Of a DNA stretch of 64,000 nucleotides, positions 38,550 through 51,589 are shown in pieces. Made by a program: the position numbers and the translations under genes. The DNA is from Viscum album. Its lineage: Eukaryota > Streptophyta > Magnoliopsida > Santalales > Viscaceae. The notes under the pieces were generated by a model. The model was given only the letters and a program-made list of their open reading frames with translations, did not search any database and was not told the origin of the DNA. The DNA lies in assembly GCA_963277665.1 (NCBI GenBank), contig OY728120.1, forward strand, positions 424,396,138 to 424,460,137. The letters run 5' to 3'. The stretch's first letter is position 1. Each line of letters opens with the position of its first letter.

Positions 38550-41010
38550 CTTTTATCTCCATTATATATAAATTTTATTATGTTATTAGTAAAACTCTTT
38601 TCCACCACCTTTTCAATCAAATGGAAAATGAACACTTTCCTCATTTGTACATGTTGACTACCACCTCCATGAAGCAATGCGATTTTTTTCAATAACATAT
38701 TACACAACTCGTGATAAATATGTAATTAAAGAAAATATAGTATGCTTATAACGTATTTATCATTCATTTAAGATAAAATATTATCTATATTAAAACTTAG
38801 CAACTGATTACGAAATGATAATGTTGTCTCAAAATATATATGGACTATAACCTCTACGATGTGATGTTATTAATTTTTCATTATCATATCACATTATTGG
38901 TCATAATGGTAGTTTTAATCAATATATATGATAATTATTATATATTTATTATTCTAAAAATGAATATTATGGTATTCCATTATTTCTTTCTATCAATTTG
39001 AAAAATCGAAACATCACCCATAGGTACGTACAAACACTTTCTCTACAAAGTGAGGTAATAAATTTTACATAACCTCATTACATGGATGAATATAAAATTA
39101 TATTAAATATATAAAAAAATTTAATTATAAAAATTTTAAAATTCTGTTGATGATTCAACCATGATCCAATTGATAATAGTCATCCAAGCGAAGTAGTTCT
39201 AGAAATTATGATATGAACATTCTTTAAACTTATGATGCAAAGTTAATTGATTTAGTAATTAAATGAAACCTAATAATTATTTAGTTAAAAGTAACAATAA
39301 GAAACATGAAAATGGTTATTATGAAATTAAATTATTAATATAATTTTATTTTTCATGTGTTATAGAATGTCTAAAATGATTTGAGACTCAAGGTAAGGTA
39401 TTTTTATTTGAAACATTATATTAGTTTTTCTTCTATCAAAATATTTTCTTCCAATTCCATATTCTTTTAAATGTTTAAAAAATGTAATTATTTAGGATTA
39501 AATTATTTTTAAATTTAATTTATAACTACTTTTAACTTTTTTTATGAATATTTAAAAATAAATCTTTGAAACATTTCCCATGTGGGTTATTTTGACTTTT
39601 AAAAAAAGTACACAAGATTGTTTTCAAAAATTTTCCATAAGACCACCTTTTCCCACCATCATAGTCATTTTTATTTATCAAGATTACTCTATATGTATTT
39701 ATAGTTTTAAAATGAAAATAATATTTCTATTTTTCTGGGAATTTTTAGTTTTTGAATGATTTTCACAATAAAATGATATTTCTTCATGTTTTCAAAAAGA
39801 ATTTCTAATGTCTTTATAAAGGTAATTTCAATCTACATAAACATTATTTAGATATTTTTATTCTTCATAGGATATATAATTTAATTATACCATCCAACTT
39901 ATTCCTATTGATGGATTATGATCATTTTGTATTATTTAATGATTAGGGAAAATGTTGGCATTTCATATGTCAGTTGTTCAACAAGAATTTTTATATTGAT
40001 TATATATAATATTTTTATTCATTTATTTCATATGATAAATATGGTAAAATTAGTAAGTGAATGGTTTGATCCCACTATTAGATATCCCTTTGATCTACTC
40101 ATGGGTTTCATAATACAAACTAGCTTGGGTATTTTTCACATGCATTACCTATTTATGTATGATGTATTGGTATGAGTCCTTGATAAAATGATTATGATGT
40201 TTGGCATTAGAAATCCAATCATTAAACAAATAATTTATTGATATCCATGTGGTTATTTATATTATTTTCTTTTCATGTGATTTATTTTCAATTTTCTTAT
40301 TATTTTAATTAAAATATTTTGATTTTATAAGATAAGAAAATATGATTCCGATTTAAAAGTACATTTTATGATCTATTGTGGTTAAAAGGATTATTTTCAA
40401 TGAAAAACTTTCCTACTTTTATAAGAAATCCTCATCAATTATTATTTTTCCTTTAATCCGGATATTAAATTTTTTTATGAAAAACATTGGGAAGTTTTCT
40501 TTTCAGGATTAAAGAAATGATTATTTTTGTGCTCAATGATTATTTTATTAAAAGGAAAACCTCATTATGGGTTTGAAATAATTTTAAATAGATTAATGGG
40601 TTTAATCACTTTTTATATCCCTTACTATGATTTACTTTTATCATCCCACATTTTGAAATATTTTACACTAGGATTAATTATTTTTATGGTTTATACAAAT
40701 TTCAATGATTTCATGACTTGAATGAATAAAAAGGGTCATGAATTAAAACTTTAATATAAACATAAAAAATTATTTTTATGGGAAACTTTCTATACATAGT
40801 GGAAATATCAGCATTATGTGATACATTTTTCCTAATTTTATAAAACTATAATCTTAATGTTCTCTAGGATTTAAGTGGCTCTATATTTCATTTTATATTT
40901 TTAATTATGTAATTGAAAATTTGAGTCACTTTAGTTGGTATGAAAACCAACATGTAAGGAATATGATTTTGGCACGGGATTCGGTATACACGTTTGTGGC
41001 ACTATATCAT
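38550..41010 (+). repeat. RT2 3' LTR, second part (resumes after RT3)
   Basis: Continues the 5' LTR from about 19,075 onward, with modules near 38,645, 38,835 and 39,020 and the phrase 'aaaaccaacatgtaa' at 40,947 against 21,426. Homology fades near 41,010. Open stretches at 39,918-40,175 and 40,527-40,721 are hydrophobic AT-rich chance frames within the LTR. Confidence 0.65.
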
Positions 41011-44000
41011 CCAAGAGTAAGTCTTGTCAAGGGAAGTCCAAATTTTAAGAGTGTGGCCATATCCATGTCTTATATAATTATAGTGTTACTAAGGCCTTAA
41101 AACAACTTTCAATAGTGGCCCAAGAATTTATCTAATCTCCATTTAGTGGAGTAATCAGTGGTAGTTGTGAATGTCCTCCCCACAATACCATTAAAAATAG
41201 CTCTATAGATCCTCCCTAGAGCACCCTCCATGAATTTCCTCCCAATAAATGTGTTAAGATTGATCTTGGAAACAACTCTCATGGTGAGAGATGTATAAAT
41301 TCTCACCATAGTTGGATGGACAATTGGAAAGAATGCCCCTCATCACTATATTAAATTTCATCCACCCAAAAGGTCCTCCTTATGGGATATGTTGTAGTAA
41401 TCCCCCTTGTTGTTGGGCATTGATCCAAGATGGTAGTCCTCACATTAGTGGAATTCATTGAGAAGTTCCTCCCCTTAATGAAGAAACTCTGTGAAATATA
41501 TCATAACATAAGGAAATTTGGAGATTTGGGATAATTATACCAAGTTCACAAGCTCTGATGAGTAATATGTTTTGTCAACTGAAAGATTACCAGAGTTTGA
41601 AGTCATTATATGTACCCCCACTGGATTACTCAACCTTCAATTAGAGAAGATTCCAAATGATCCCAATATCCTCTATAAGGTGGTCATGAATTAAGTTCTA
41701 TGGAAGTATTAGAAAGAATAATCTCTCGTTGAAGACAAAGGGGATTTCATGATTTGGAAAAAAGAACTGGCCAAAGTCAGTATACCAATCATGTTCTAGC
41801 CTAAATATGTGTCTCAGAATGACATTATTAAAACATTAGGTGAGGAATTCATACATAATACCCATTAAAATATTTGATCAACTTTTCTATTTGGAGGAGA
41901 AAACACTACCATATATGGAATATTCAAACCACATCAATGAAGTAGAATAAATTTTCCATTAAATTTACTTAGAATTTATTTTATTGGTGAAACATCCAAA
42001 ATTGATAAGGGGTCATGGATATCTCTAATATGTATGCCTCAATGATCTAAGGATTATACATCAATTCATCACTAAAACTCTCTTTAATGTACTCAATAAA
42101 GGATTGGCTAAGCATGGAGTACTACATTACACTCCTCTCCTATGTCACCATAGTCCATCAAGAGTAACATAATGAAATTTCATCTCTTTAGGATAAATCT
42201 CATTCTAGAGATCTTTATGTACTATTCATCATTTTTAATGGAAACTTGTTATCTCTAATTTAAAAAAATGGTGAACCTAGTGGGAACAAGACACTAAAGG
42301 ACTCCTACATTAAGCCTCTGAAAAGGTTAAACAGGTTTATCATCTAATAAAATAAAAATAGTTAGCTGAATCTCTTCCCTGGATTAGGAGGATATCAAAT
42401 TCAAGAACATGCATTATGTCCAACTCTTGTTCAAAAAAAATCGTACAGAATCCAAATCATAGTAGTGATAGACACAGTATAATAAATACATGAGAAACCA
42501 TATTCTTTAGGGTTGGGGGAATTTTTACAACCACTTCTACCATAAGGATCCACAAATACATATAAAATTCAATATTTCATAGTGATGGAACAAATTAAAA
42601 CCCATACTATGGCTTTATGGGAATTTTAATCCCAAATTTATTTAGATTTGTAAAAATTATTCTTCTCCAGGCCAGAAAAAAACACCATAAGAAATTACTT
42701 CATAGATTCTCCTAACGTGTAAACCATCACTATATTTAGGGATATTCTCAACAAGGGTTTTCGGAGATTCAATCAAGATCACCCTTCATAATTCTATTTC
42801 TCGAGAGCTCTAGAATGAGAAGGTAATGCCTCAAAAGGGCAATAATATGAAATTGTCAACCAAGAAATGGAATGCATATGAGTTTCATGACTTGCCTCAT
42901 GAAAAAATTTCCAGAGTTAACCAATACCCTTACCATTTTTATGAGGATATCGGTATGAAAGTATGCTATACAATATTTAATGGCATCAGCATCAACTCCA
43001 TTGATTATCCAAATCATGATTTTAATACAGAAGAGTGTGATTTTGAATGTTTTGTATAAAACAAGTTCCAAAATAAAACACTTAACTAATGTATGTGTAC
43101 CTATCATAAGATATAATATTGGAATCTTGTAATTACCTTGAATACCCTTTTACACTTCCTCAATGAGCCTCAACCAATGAAAAGGGGAATGGTGTGGCTA
43201 CATTTCACTCATTAGAATAAGATAATGTACCTTCTATTGTCAAAGAGAGAGTTTACCAATATAGAGAAAAGATAATAGAGTTAAACTGACTCAATTATAA
43301 ATTACTCAAGGTAAATATTACCACTAATAAGAACCCCCCAAGATGAGACTCACTTTTCTACTCTAGTAAATTCGCCTCAACTGAGAGTGGCTTCTTTGCC
43401 AATGAGAGTAGATACCATCCATCCGACAAACTCAAGGTTAAAACTGCCAATCTATTTGGACCCAGTGGTCGGGAAATATCAGGATCTCCTCCATTACTAT
43501 GGCATATGGAACTATTTTGGTTTAACTATCCAAATATAACACATACTGGTTATTAATGATCGATGTGGTTAAACCTACCATATATAGATATACATGTATC
43601 CTCTACTCAAATTTATTTCCAACTAACTGTTCTTCCCGAGCTCAATGACTCCATAAATTCTCTCAAAACACCAATAGAGGTCAGGAAAGGAAACATTTCA
43701 CCAGTATAACCAATAATAATTCCATACCATGAATGGGTGGATGTGACTCCTCCTCTACCCAACTTCATAAATCAAACTTTTCAATCCTTCAATGGAACTG
43801 GGGATCTAAAGTAGTACATAAATCATGTTTTTATCTTGATATGGGATTATGATGGGATCCTTGGACTAGAAAGAGGTAGGAAATTTTGTATTATTTTTTA
43901 AGACTATTTGAAGACTAGAATTTCACAAGTAAAATAATATTCTTTCTTGATCAGCCATAGGATGGGAAGGCATATATTGGAAGTTATTCCACCAATTCAG

Positions 44001-45187
44001 GTCAATGTTGAGAAATATGGAGGCTCTTATCCTCTCAAACTTCAAGAAAGGTGATAATGAGCGATTCTTAGACATTATTTCCAAGAGGTAGGGTTTTTAA
44101 TTAATAATTGAACATGAAACTTCCCCAAGAATAGTTTTTGTGAATCTATGTAGAAGATATACATGATGAGTTAAAAATTAATCTCATTATTGTATTACAT
44201 CTAGGATGATTATATTATTTTCCCATTGTTTTAAAAATGATATAATTTTACATTCATTGGACCATTATCAATTCTCAGCCAATGTTGGTAGATCATGGAA
44301 AGTGGACTATCAAATAAGAAAGTGTAATTTTAATACTTAGTATAGTTCTAACACTAACTCTAGTACCCAAACTCTTGAAATATCACATATTACATCCTTC
44401 AAAATTATAAAAAACCAAAACATCATCCTTGTTATGAGGATATAAAATATTATAGAATATCATCATGCAAATATTAGAAGGATGATGTTTATTATTTCGA
44501 AAATGAACAAGTCCATGGTTAATTTATCATAGATATGGAAAACAATTTACTCATGATTTTAGAGCCAAGAAATCTTAATCAATTTGACCATAGTTACTTC
44601 ATAAATTATCAATAATTTTAAATAATTTTTGGGAGAATCATCCTAGACTGTTTATACTTTAAATACATCCTCCAAAAGATTTAATATTCTGGAAAGTTCA
44701 AGTTGGGAATGACACCCACACAATTGACATGTATTTTTATTTCCTTGATAAAAGTAGAGGAATAATAATAATAATTGTAAGAAGTTACAAGAAATTTAGT
44801 ATAGATATTCAGTTATTAGAAGACTAGAAATATGTCCAACAAAGAGTATTACATATCCGGGAAAAAACTCAATCATTAAGTGGTGTATCGAGCTCCCTCT
44901 ATAATGGATGATATGAATTCTTCATCACCAAAGTCTTCATTTGGTTTGTTTTTATAATAATTTACATCACAATAATAACCAGATAAAGGATAATGAGTGA
45001 AAACTAATGTTAATGGTCATTCCAATTCAAACCCTATTGAAATTTATTCCCTTGGAACTAGGAGGATGGGAACCAGCCATAGAAATGTTTTAATGGGCAT
45101 TAACCCATAAAACGAAATCATCTTCATATGAAGAGTGTTTATAAAAATATACTAATTTTATTCACTTGGAATATCTCTTATCTAAAA

Positions 45188-45228
<41 letters not shown>

Positions 45229-46542
45229 ATTTAATTCCCCTTAAATAATTGGAGTGAGGAGGAAGAGGCAGTTGTGGCTGATGGGGTCAAGGGAAATGAG
45301 GTCGACATGGACCTCAACACTTTGGTGATATATCTACTAAAAAACTATATCCTATAGAAATCCATAAATATTACAGTGGACTAAGAAGGAGAACCATTCT
45401 ACTCTATAATCATCTTAGGCCCATTCATTCACAATCCTACAAGAAGACCAATTTGAAAATAAACACATGTATGGTTGACATCTTATTGTGAGAAAGGTTA
45501 GCTCAAATCAACCTAAAAAATAAAGGTATTCCCTCAAGTTGCAATTAGGGAATGCACCCACCAATAAAGATAACAAAAGCATCTAATCCTCAAATAAATG
45601 ATTGTCCTCATACAATGAATAGCTAGACTATTGAATATAAATATGACATATTAAAATAGTTTGATGTTATTCCATCGAAACATTAAATTATAAATTTACA
45701 TCATATTTCAAAAGATCTGTAGGAAGCACTTATTGGGGAACTATTAATTCTTAATGATTTTGAATTTGGTAATGATTCCTCTAAGGTATATCATATATAT
45801 AATGACCATGTTGACTCCCATGCAGTCATCTCCTTCCTAAAGAAATATAGGGAGACCACCATACATATAAAAATTAGGCACTTATATATATATAGAGTAT
45901 TTGATTTTGGTAACATTCATTGATCCCTATTTGATATTGGTTATCTAAACAACATCGTACTAGTTTGGAAACACCAATTCTTGGGCCATAGAAAATCTAG
46001 TTTTTCTCTCTGTGTCCTGGTAAAAAGGTATTATAAAAGTGATAGAATGGATTTTGGATGAATCAATCTAAAATCCCAATTTGGTGACCTTATCACTCAT
46101 TCTAAGTTTATAGGTTTTTTAAGGAAGTAAATTTCAATGTCCAATTAGTAATAATATTGATGAATTTCGAAAAGAAACTACCTTCATTTAAATACAAGTG
46201 ACTCAAATACTCTATCAATAAATAGGATAGAGTATTGAATGGTGATGTTTCCTTCATTTAAATCCTCAAATATCAATACATTAATGATGGATTTTAATAT
46301 ATGTATGGAAACTAGCTAGTTAAAAATTATAACATCTGTATTGCTACACTAAACAGTCGATGTTAACCCATTCCATAAACTCAATGAAGAATGTGTATTT
46401 ACCATCAATATAATTGAGTAAATACCTCCAAATAAAGGGATACATCAAGATATATGAATCTTATATTTTAAGTTGAACCATTTGATTAACATTATTTCAT
46501 TAATGTCTAGGATAATGTTCTCCTATAACAACTATAAGGCCT
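41011..46542. other. 5.5 kb with no recognised gene, probably an older element
   Basis: Less T-rich and more C-containing than the LTRs. Short open frames (41,109-41,309 minus; 42,826-43,059 plus) have no recognisable motif. A T-x-L-V acidic reading near 45,240-45,330 and several protein-like stretches suggest decayed coding DNA, possibly of a different retrotransposon lineage, but no zinc knuckle, RT or integrase signature could be confirmed. RT2 and RT4 appear to be inserted on either side. Confidence 0.4.
45191..45225. repeat. (AT)n microsatellite
   Basis: About 17 uninterrupted AT dinucleotides. It is a simple repeat and likely length-variable. Confidence 0.95.
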
Positions 46543-49023
46543 TTGTTCTGCACAGGTAATTGGTATTTTAAGGAAATTTTGACCTGTCAAAATAGTGGGT
46601 GGGATTTTATTAAAACTATGACTCAAAATTTGATCTCTATGGTTATATACCCTCAAAAGAACCAATTTGGGTTTGGAATGAGGTTCTCTAAAGGATTCAG
46701 GGGTCTTAAGAGTGTGTGGGGGTAGTGTGTGGATGTATTACCATCAAATTTATAGTCGCCTTCTAGAGGTTAGGTGTTATATATAAGCTCGCCAGCTATC
46801 ATGTGTTCCACTGAATTTTTTATGGGATCATGGGTTCTTTTTTAAAAGGAGGGAAAAGGGTTATTTCCCCCTTCTCTCCCCCCCCCTCTTTATTAACACA
46901 TAAATTTCCATTTTTTTATTTTAAGATGTATAGGAACTCCCTATTTCTACCTCTTCTTCTCCCTAGGTATACACTAGTCCTTGTGAATTTTTTTTATTTA
47001 AAATGAATTAGAAATCCCTAATTAATTCTAACACTCCTTTTCACCAATTTCATGTTTTCTTTTTTCCATAAATTTTTTAATTTATATCAGTTTTCCCAAA
47101 CTCAAGGATGTACATGGATGATTAGACACTTATAAGGAAAATTTATGATGTCCCTTTAATTTAAAATATAGTCTTAACTTATTTTTTGAGTCCTAGTGTG
47201 GTTCAGTTGTTCCATCTTCTTTAGTATATAATGTATTTGATTTAAAAAAATTAGTTTTAGGTTTCCTTAGATAAATGATCATTTACCATGTCTCAGACCA
47301 CATAAATGACTAAGTTCAATTAGGTTATTTATTGAGAGAGATAATTTTTAAATGGATCAATGAATTTAAATTCATAATTATGTCTTAAATTATTTTAGGG
47401 GAAATATAGTTTGAAATCATGGTGGTGGAATGGAATTTCACAAATTTCAATATTTTGTGAATGGATTTGACCCTATAAATGAATCATACCAAATTTAATA
47501 GAAAAATAAATGAATCCTTTATAAATTATTAATCAAGATTATGTGATGGATTTGGTTTTAATAATGGGAATTAGTGTTGTTTTGGGGAAGTTAAAATGGT
47601 AAATCACTCCATTAGCGTTAATCAGTGCACTATGATATATAAATCCTAATGGAACTTATGGTTTAAAATAATTTTATTATAAATTTTATTCATTACATGA
47701 AATGATAAATTATGATTTTAAAATCATAATTGTTCCCTAATATGTGATATGATGACTATGGAAAGTGGTGGCCTTGGGATTCACTAGACTTAAATAGAGT
47801 GAATGTTTAATTAATCAAATGTTTAAAATGATTCTTAATGATTAGGATAGTTAGGATGAACACTTTTATTCCATATTACATGTAGGGAATATTAATGTTG
47901 GGATTAGTGTTATAATATTATATGAAATACTATACCTCACTTGGTAATGTAAGTATGAGCTCTTGGATTCCATGAGATAGATGATGTTAGGAAGTGAAAG
48001 GTAATTTTTGGATGAGTGTTCAGATTTCATGGGAATTAAAGGATAAGCATAAATATTTACTATTATTCGTGGTTCTAGGAAAAATATAGGGAATCATGGG
48101 ACGAGATCATAGATTTCAATGGAATTTTAGAATGAGTGTTTGGATTCCATGTGATAACTAATAATTGGGGAATGCCAGGATGAGTGCTCAAATAACATAT
48201 GAAAATTCAGGATAATAGGGAATTACAAGATGACCTCCTAGATTCCATGTGTATATTTATGGATCATATAGTCATTGATATGTGATTAGAGACATTTCAA
48301 AACTCTAAGAACCATATATGATTGATCGTGGTTATAGACCTAGTGGTCGACAGCAGTATATCCAACCTCAGGTGTCAACATGAACCAAGGGAATTAGTGG
48401 TAATATATTCTTTTTAGATGAACTATTTAATGAATTTCTTATATATTTACTTATAGTAAATATTCATGAATTTCCTCTCAAACATTTTATTATAAGGATT
48501 CTTTTTCGGTGGCCTATTAAATTATATTCACAACTTTCTTAGACTTATATGGACCATAGGTACTTGAGTAAACATTTTTTTATCACATGGATAGAATTTA
48601 GGGTAGTGCTCGATGATTGTTTCTTTGGTTTCCTAGGTTAGAGTTAAAATATGGGAGTGGGGGACTTTTGAATAGATAGGTATGGGTTATTAGCCCCATT
48701 TTTAATTATTTATTCTATAGTTCTTATGTATGATTCACCCATAGGTGTTCTGATATGTATAGTATACTCATTTATTGTTACATATATTAGATTTATTAAT
48801 TTATATTTTACTTTCCCAATTTTGATGTTTATATAGATATTTATCTATTTGATATTATTTTGTTTGTTTTTATACTCTGATATGAGGGTATAGTATCCCC
48901 ATGGTAACCTCTTAGGACCTTGATTCTAGTCACCACCCTCTGGCATATGAGGAGGTGCACCAGAGGTCCTGTCGAGAATTGGTCTGGGACACCAATCGAA
49001 TGAAATATAGTTTAGGGCATCAA
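46543..49023 (+). repeat. RT4 5' LTR
   Basis: Matches 51,590-54,210. It contains a recurring phrase 'aggatgag(t/c)...gattccatg(t/a)ga' at about 47,990-48,250, a loose internal repeat. The 3' end 'ggacaccaatcgaatg' (48,988) matches 'aggcactagtcgaatg' in the other copy. Confidence 0.55.
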
Positions 49024-49027
49024 AAAG

Positions 49028-49039
49028 TGGCATCAAATA
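49028..49039 (+). other. RT4 primer-binding site relic
   Basis: 'TGGCATCAAATA' directly after the LTR is the best preserved of the four sites; it differs from the initiator-Met-tRNA site TGGTATCAGAGC at a few positions. Confidence 0.55.
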
Positions 49040-51589
49040 TATTTTGGTACTTTTTCTTTAAAATTTGGTCATGGTATATAGGATACCTGAAATTTTTTTA
49101 GACCCTTAGTATGGATTTTAAGTCCTTGATGGTTTTGGGTTGTGCCGTTGAGGGTGTAAAATGTGGAAATCTATTTTTATTTCTTGTGACACTATATGTT
49201 TGTGTGATAGACCCTAAAGTGTGTTTTTTTATTATAGTGTTGTTATAAATGGTTGTTTATCAATGGGAATGGGACATACAGTAATTAGTTGTCTTAGTGT
49301 GTTAACATTATGGGTTCTAGGGGTCTGAAGCATATGTAGAAGATTCAATGTGTAGAATTGATGCACAGGTGGTGTTATCAAGGATTTTGTGAGGCTTCAT
49401 TATGATATGGATTCATTCTAATAGAAGGACCTTGAGTGCTTTTGTTTTTTCTTTATATCTGGTTTTCAAGGATATGATCATTCAGGTGACAGACAATACT
49501 ATTCTGATACTATATTAATGTGGTAATCAATGTTGACCCTAGGTGGATGTGTATATGGTGGATGGAATATAGGTAAATTATTATGGTCTTATGATGATTC
49601 ATAGAGTGATGTATAGTCATGTGGCTAGACTTGAATCATGAGAAATGTTAGGATTTCTAGATGAAATATCAAGAATACCTTGATTCTAGTGATACTGATG
49701 AAATAGGAGGCATGCAAAGATGCTTCAATGGTTTTGAACATCTATAAATAGTAATTTAAGACTCATGAGAACATTATTTAGGTTTTAAAAATTGGTACAG
49801 GGGAGAATTAAACCATGTGTTTTGTTGGGGTCAAGGTGGAATGTGAATTTCAGAGTTCTATTATTTCTTCAAGATAGATGATGAGGTGGCTTGGAGAAAG
49901 CACCAATTGCTTTTCAGTGATATAAGATGATAGACATGGGCTATGCATGAGACATTTATGGCCTTATATTTATAATTTAGGTTTTATATTTTCCACTAGA
50001 AATAATTTGGGTCAGCGTGGAGAAGCATGATTAGTTTTGTGGCAGTAGTTCCTCAATGAACTTTTGCTCACTACCGCTTGGTAGAGAGTAGTGAAGTGGT
50101 AGTGGGTATTGTTTAATGAGTACATATTGATGGATGTTGGATGGGAGTTGATGATATTATTTTGTTAATAGATTCATGGGGACCTTGGATAGGTTTTAAT
50201 ATTCCCCTCCAGTGAAGGGTGACATCATGGGTGAAATAGAGTGCAGTGGTATAGATTCTCAAGTTTCACCTAAAAAAAGGTTCCAGGTATTAAAGATGCA
50301 TCAAGTGTGGATCAGAAAAGTGGCATACATTATTTTATCTAGTGATTTTAATTTTACTCTTGGGGATAGAATCATCAACTATCTGAGAGAGAGGTCCTTA
50401 TTATGGACTAGGCATCGGGGAATATTGAGGGAGTCATTCTAAAATACCAGGAATGCATGGTAGTTAGTGTTCATTTGGCCTCTCGTGTGAGAGTGGGATG
50501 GACACATCTAACCTTTATGCTTTGTTATGAATTTAATGTGGTATGTGGTGTTTGGGAGTTTCTTAATAGGATTGATGACATTGACACTCCAATGTTGGGG
50601 AGTGACATGTCAATCATGGGTGTATGGCCCTTATGAGGAAAGGGACACGGGTGTGTACAATGGACTGTGGATTAGTCATGGTGGCATTGGGATGCCAATT
50701 ATTGGTAAATTCTATTCATACTAGGATTCTATGGGGAATTCCAAATGGGATTTCATGTATGGGTGGATCGATACTAAATAATAACTTTAGGCTCAATATG
50801 GTTTAATGAAATATGAGGGTTCTTGGATCGATGTGGTATGAGTGTGTGACGTGGATGGATGATGATTTTGGTCTGTTGAGAATATGACTGAGTAAAATTA
50901 ATGGGGGTTGGGTATGGACTCTAGTGAGTGTGTTTTTGTTGTTGTAGAATTCTTTAAGGTGTAAAGTCATTGTGGCCAGGTAGGATGGTGATTCATTAGA
51001 TGGTGGAGCCAAGAATTTTTTAGAATGGTTACTCATAGGAGTTCTGACTAATGTTTTATTCTGAAAATTTATGTGGTAGTTTTTGAAATAAATATGGATT
51101 TTATTTGGATATGGATCATGTATTATGTGAATAAAAATATGATTTCTATGAAATTTCAGTGTGTCACTAACTTGTGAATAGATTCTAGTTATGTGTTAGT
51201 TCTCTATTGGTTTTCCTAAATGTGGATAAATTACAATTTTTTATTTTAATTCTCATGTATTTTGTGTGAGGTTAGATGAAAACTACACCAGGAAACTCAT
51301 TTGATAAAGGGTTTGGTGTTTCGGAGAGTTTTTTCATGGTAGAGGTGCTAAGAATCAAAATTTATTGGTTGTAAGTTTAATCCTATATTGGGGAAAATCA
51401 TAGGCCTAATGTGTAACAAAATAATGACACCATTTGTGATTTGAGATAAATGGTCTCGGGTAAGCACCATATTGATGATTTGTTTTTAATAATAGGTATT
51501 GGATCAGGATCTACGGGTTTGAGTGCCTTCAATTGAAAATTTTCCTTGGAGGTGTTTTGGGAATTTCATAATGAAACAAGGCCATTTAG
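49040..51589 (+). other. RT4 interior, no recognised coding
   Basis: This stretch is richer in G than the rest of the AT-rich zone. Open frames at 50,212-50,442, 50,527-50,724 and 50,803-51,036 are short and carry no retroelement motif. At 2.5 kb it is too short for a complete gag-pol, so the element is internally deleted or was non-autonomous. Confidence 0.4.

Larger units (their letters stand above)
17068..41010 (+). mobile_element. RT2, decayed Ty3/gypsy-type element hosting nested RT3
   Basis: The 5' LTR (17,068-21,489) matches a 3' LTR that is split in two: 23,849-26,247 and 38,550-41,010, with RT3 inserted between. Examples are 'atttaaaagatcaagtaaattat' type sequence at 18,423 against 25,603, and 'catttcat(t/a)tg(c/t)(t/c)agttgttca' at 20,455 against 39,958. 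The interior is only ~2.4 kb and keeps a gag zinc-knuckle relic but no pol, like RT1. The LTR start TGTGACAACC at 23,849 follows the tract 'agagtgggaaaa', giving plus-strand orientation. Confidence 0.7.

Noticed and set aside
42826..43107. Overlapping plus- and minus-strand open frames of 77 and 83 codons
   Set aside because: Neither has a motif, good start context or a conserved neighbour, and overlap on opposite strands suggests chance.
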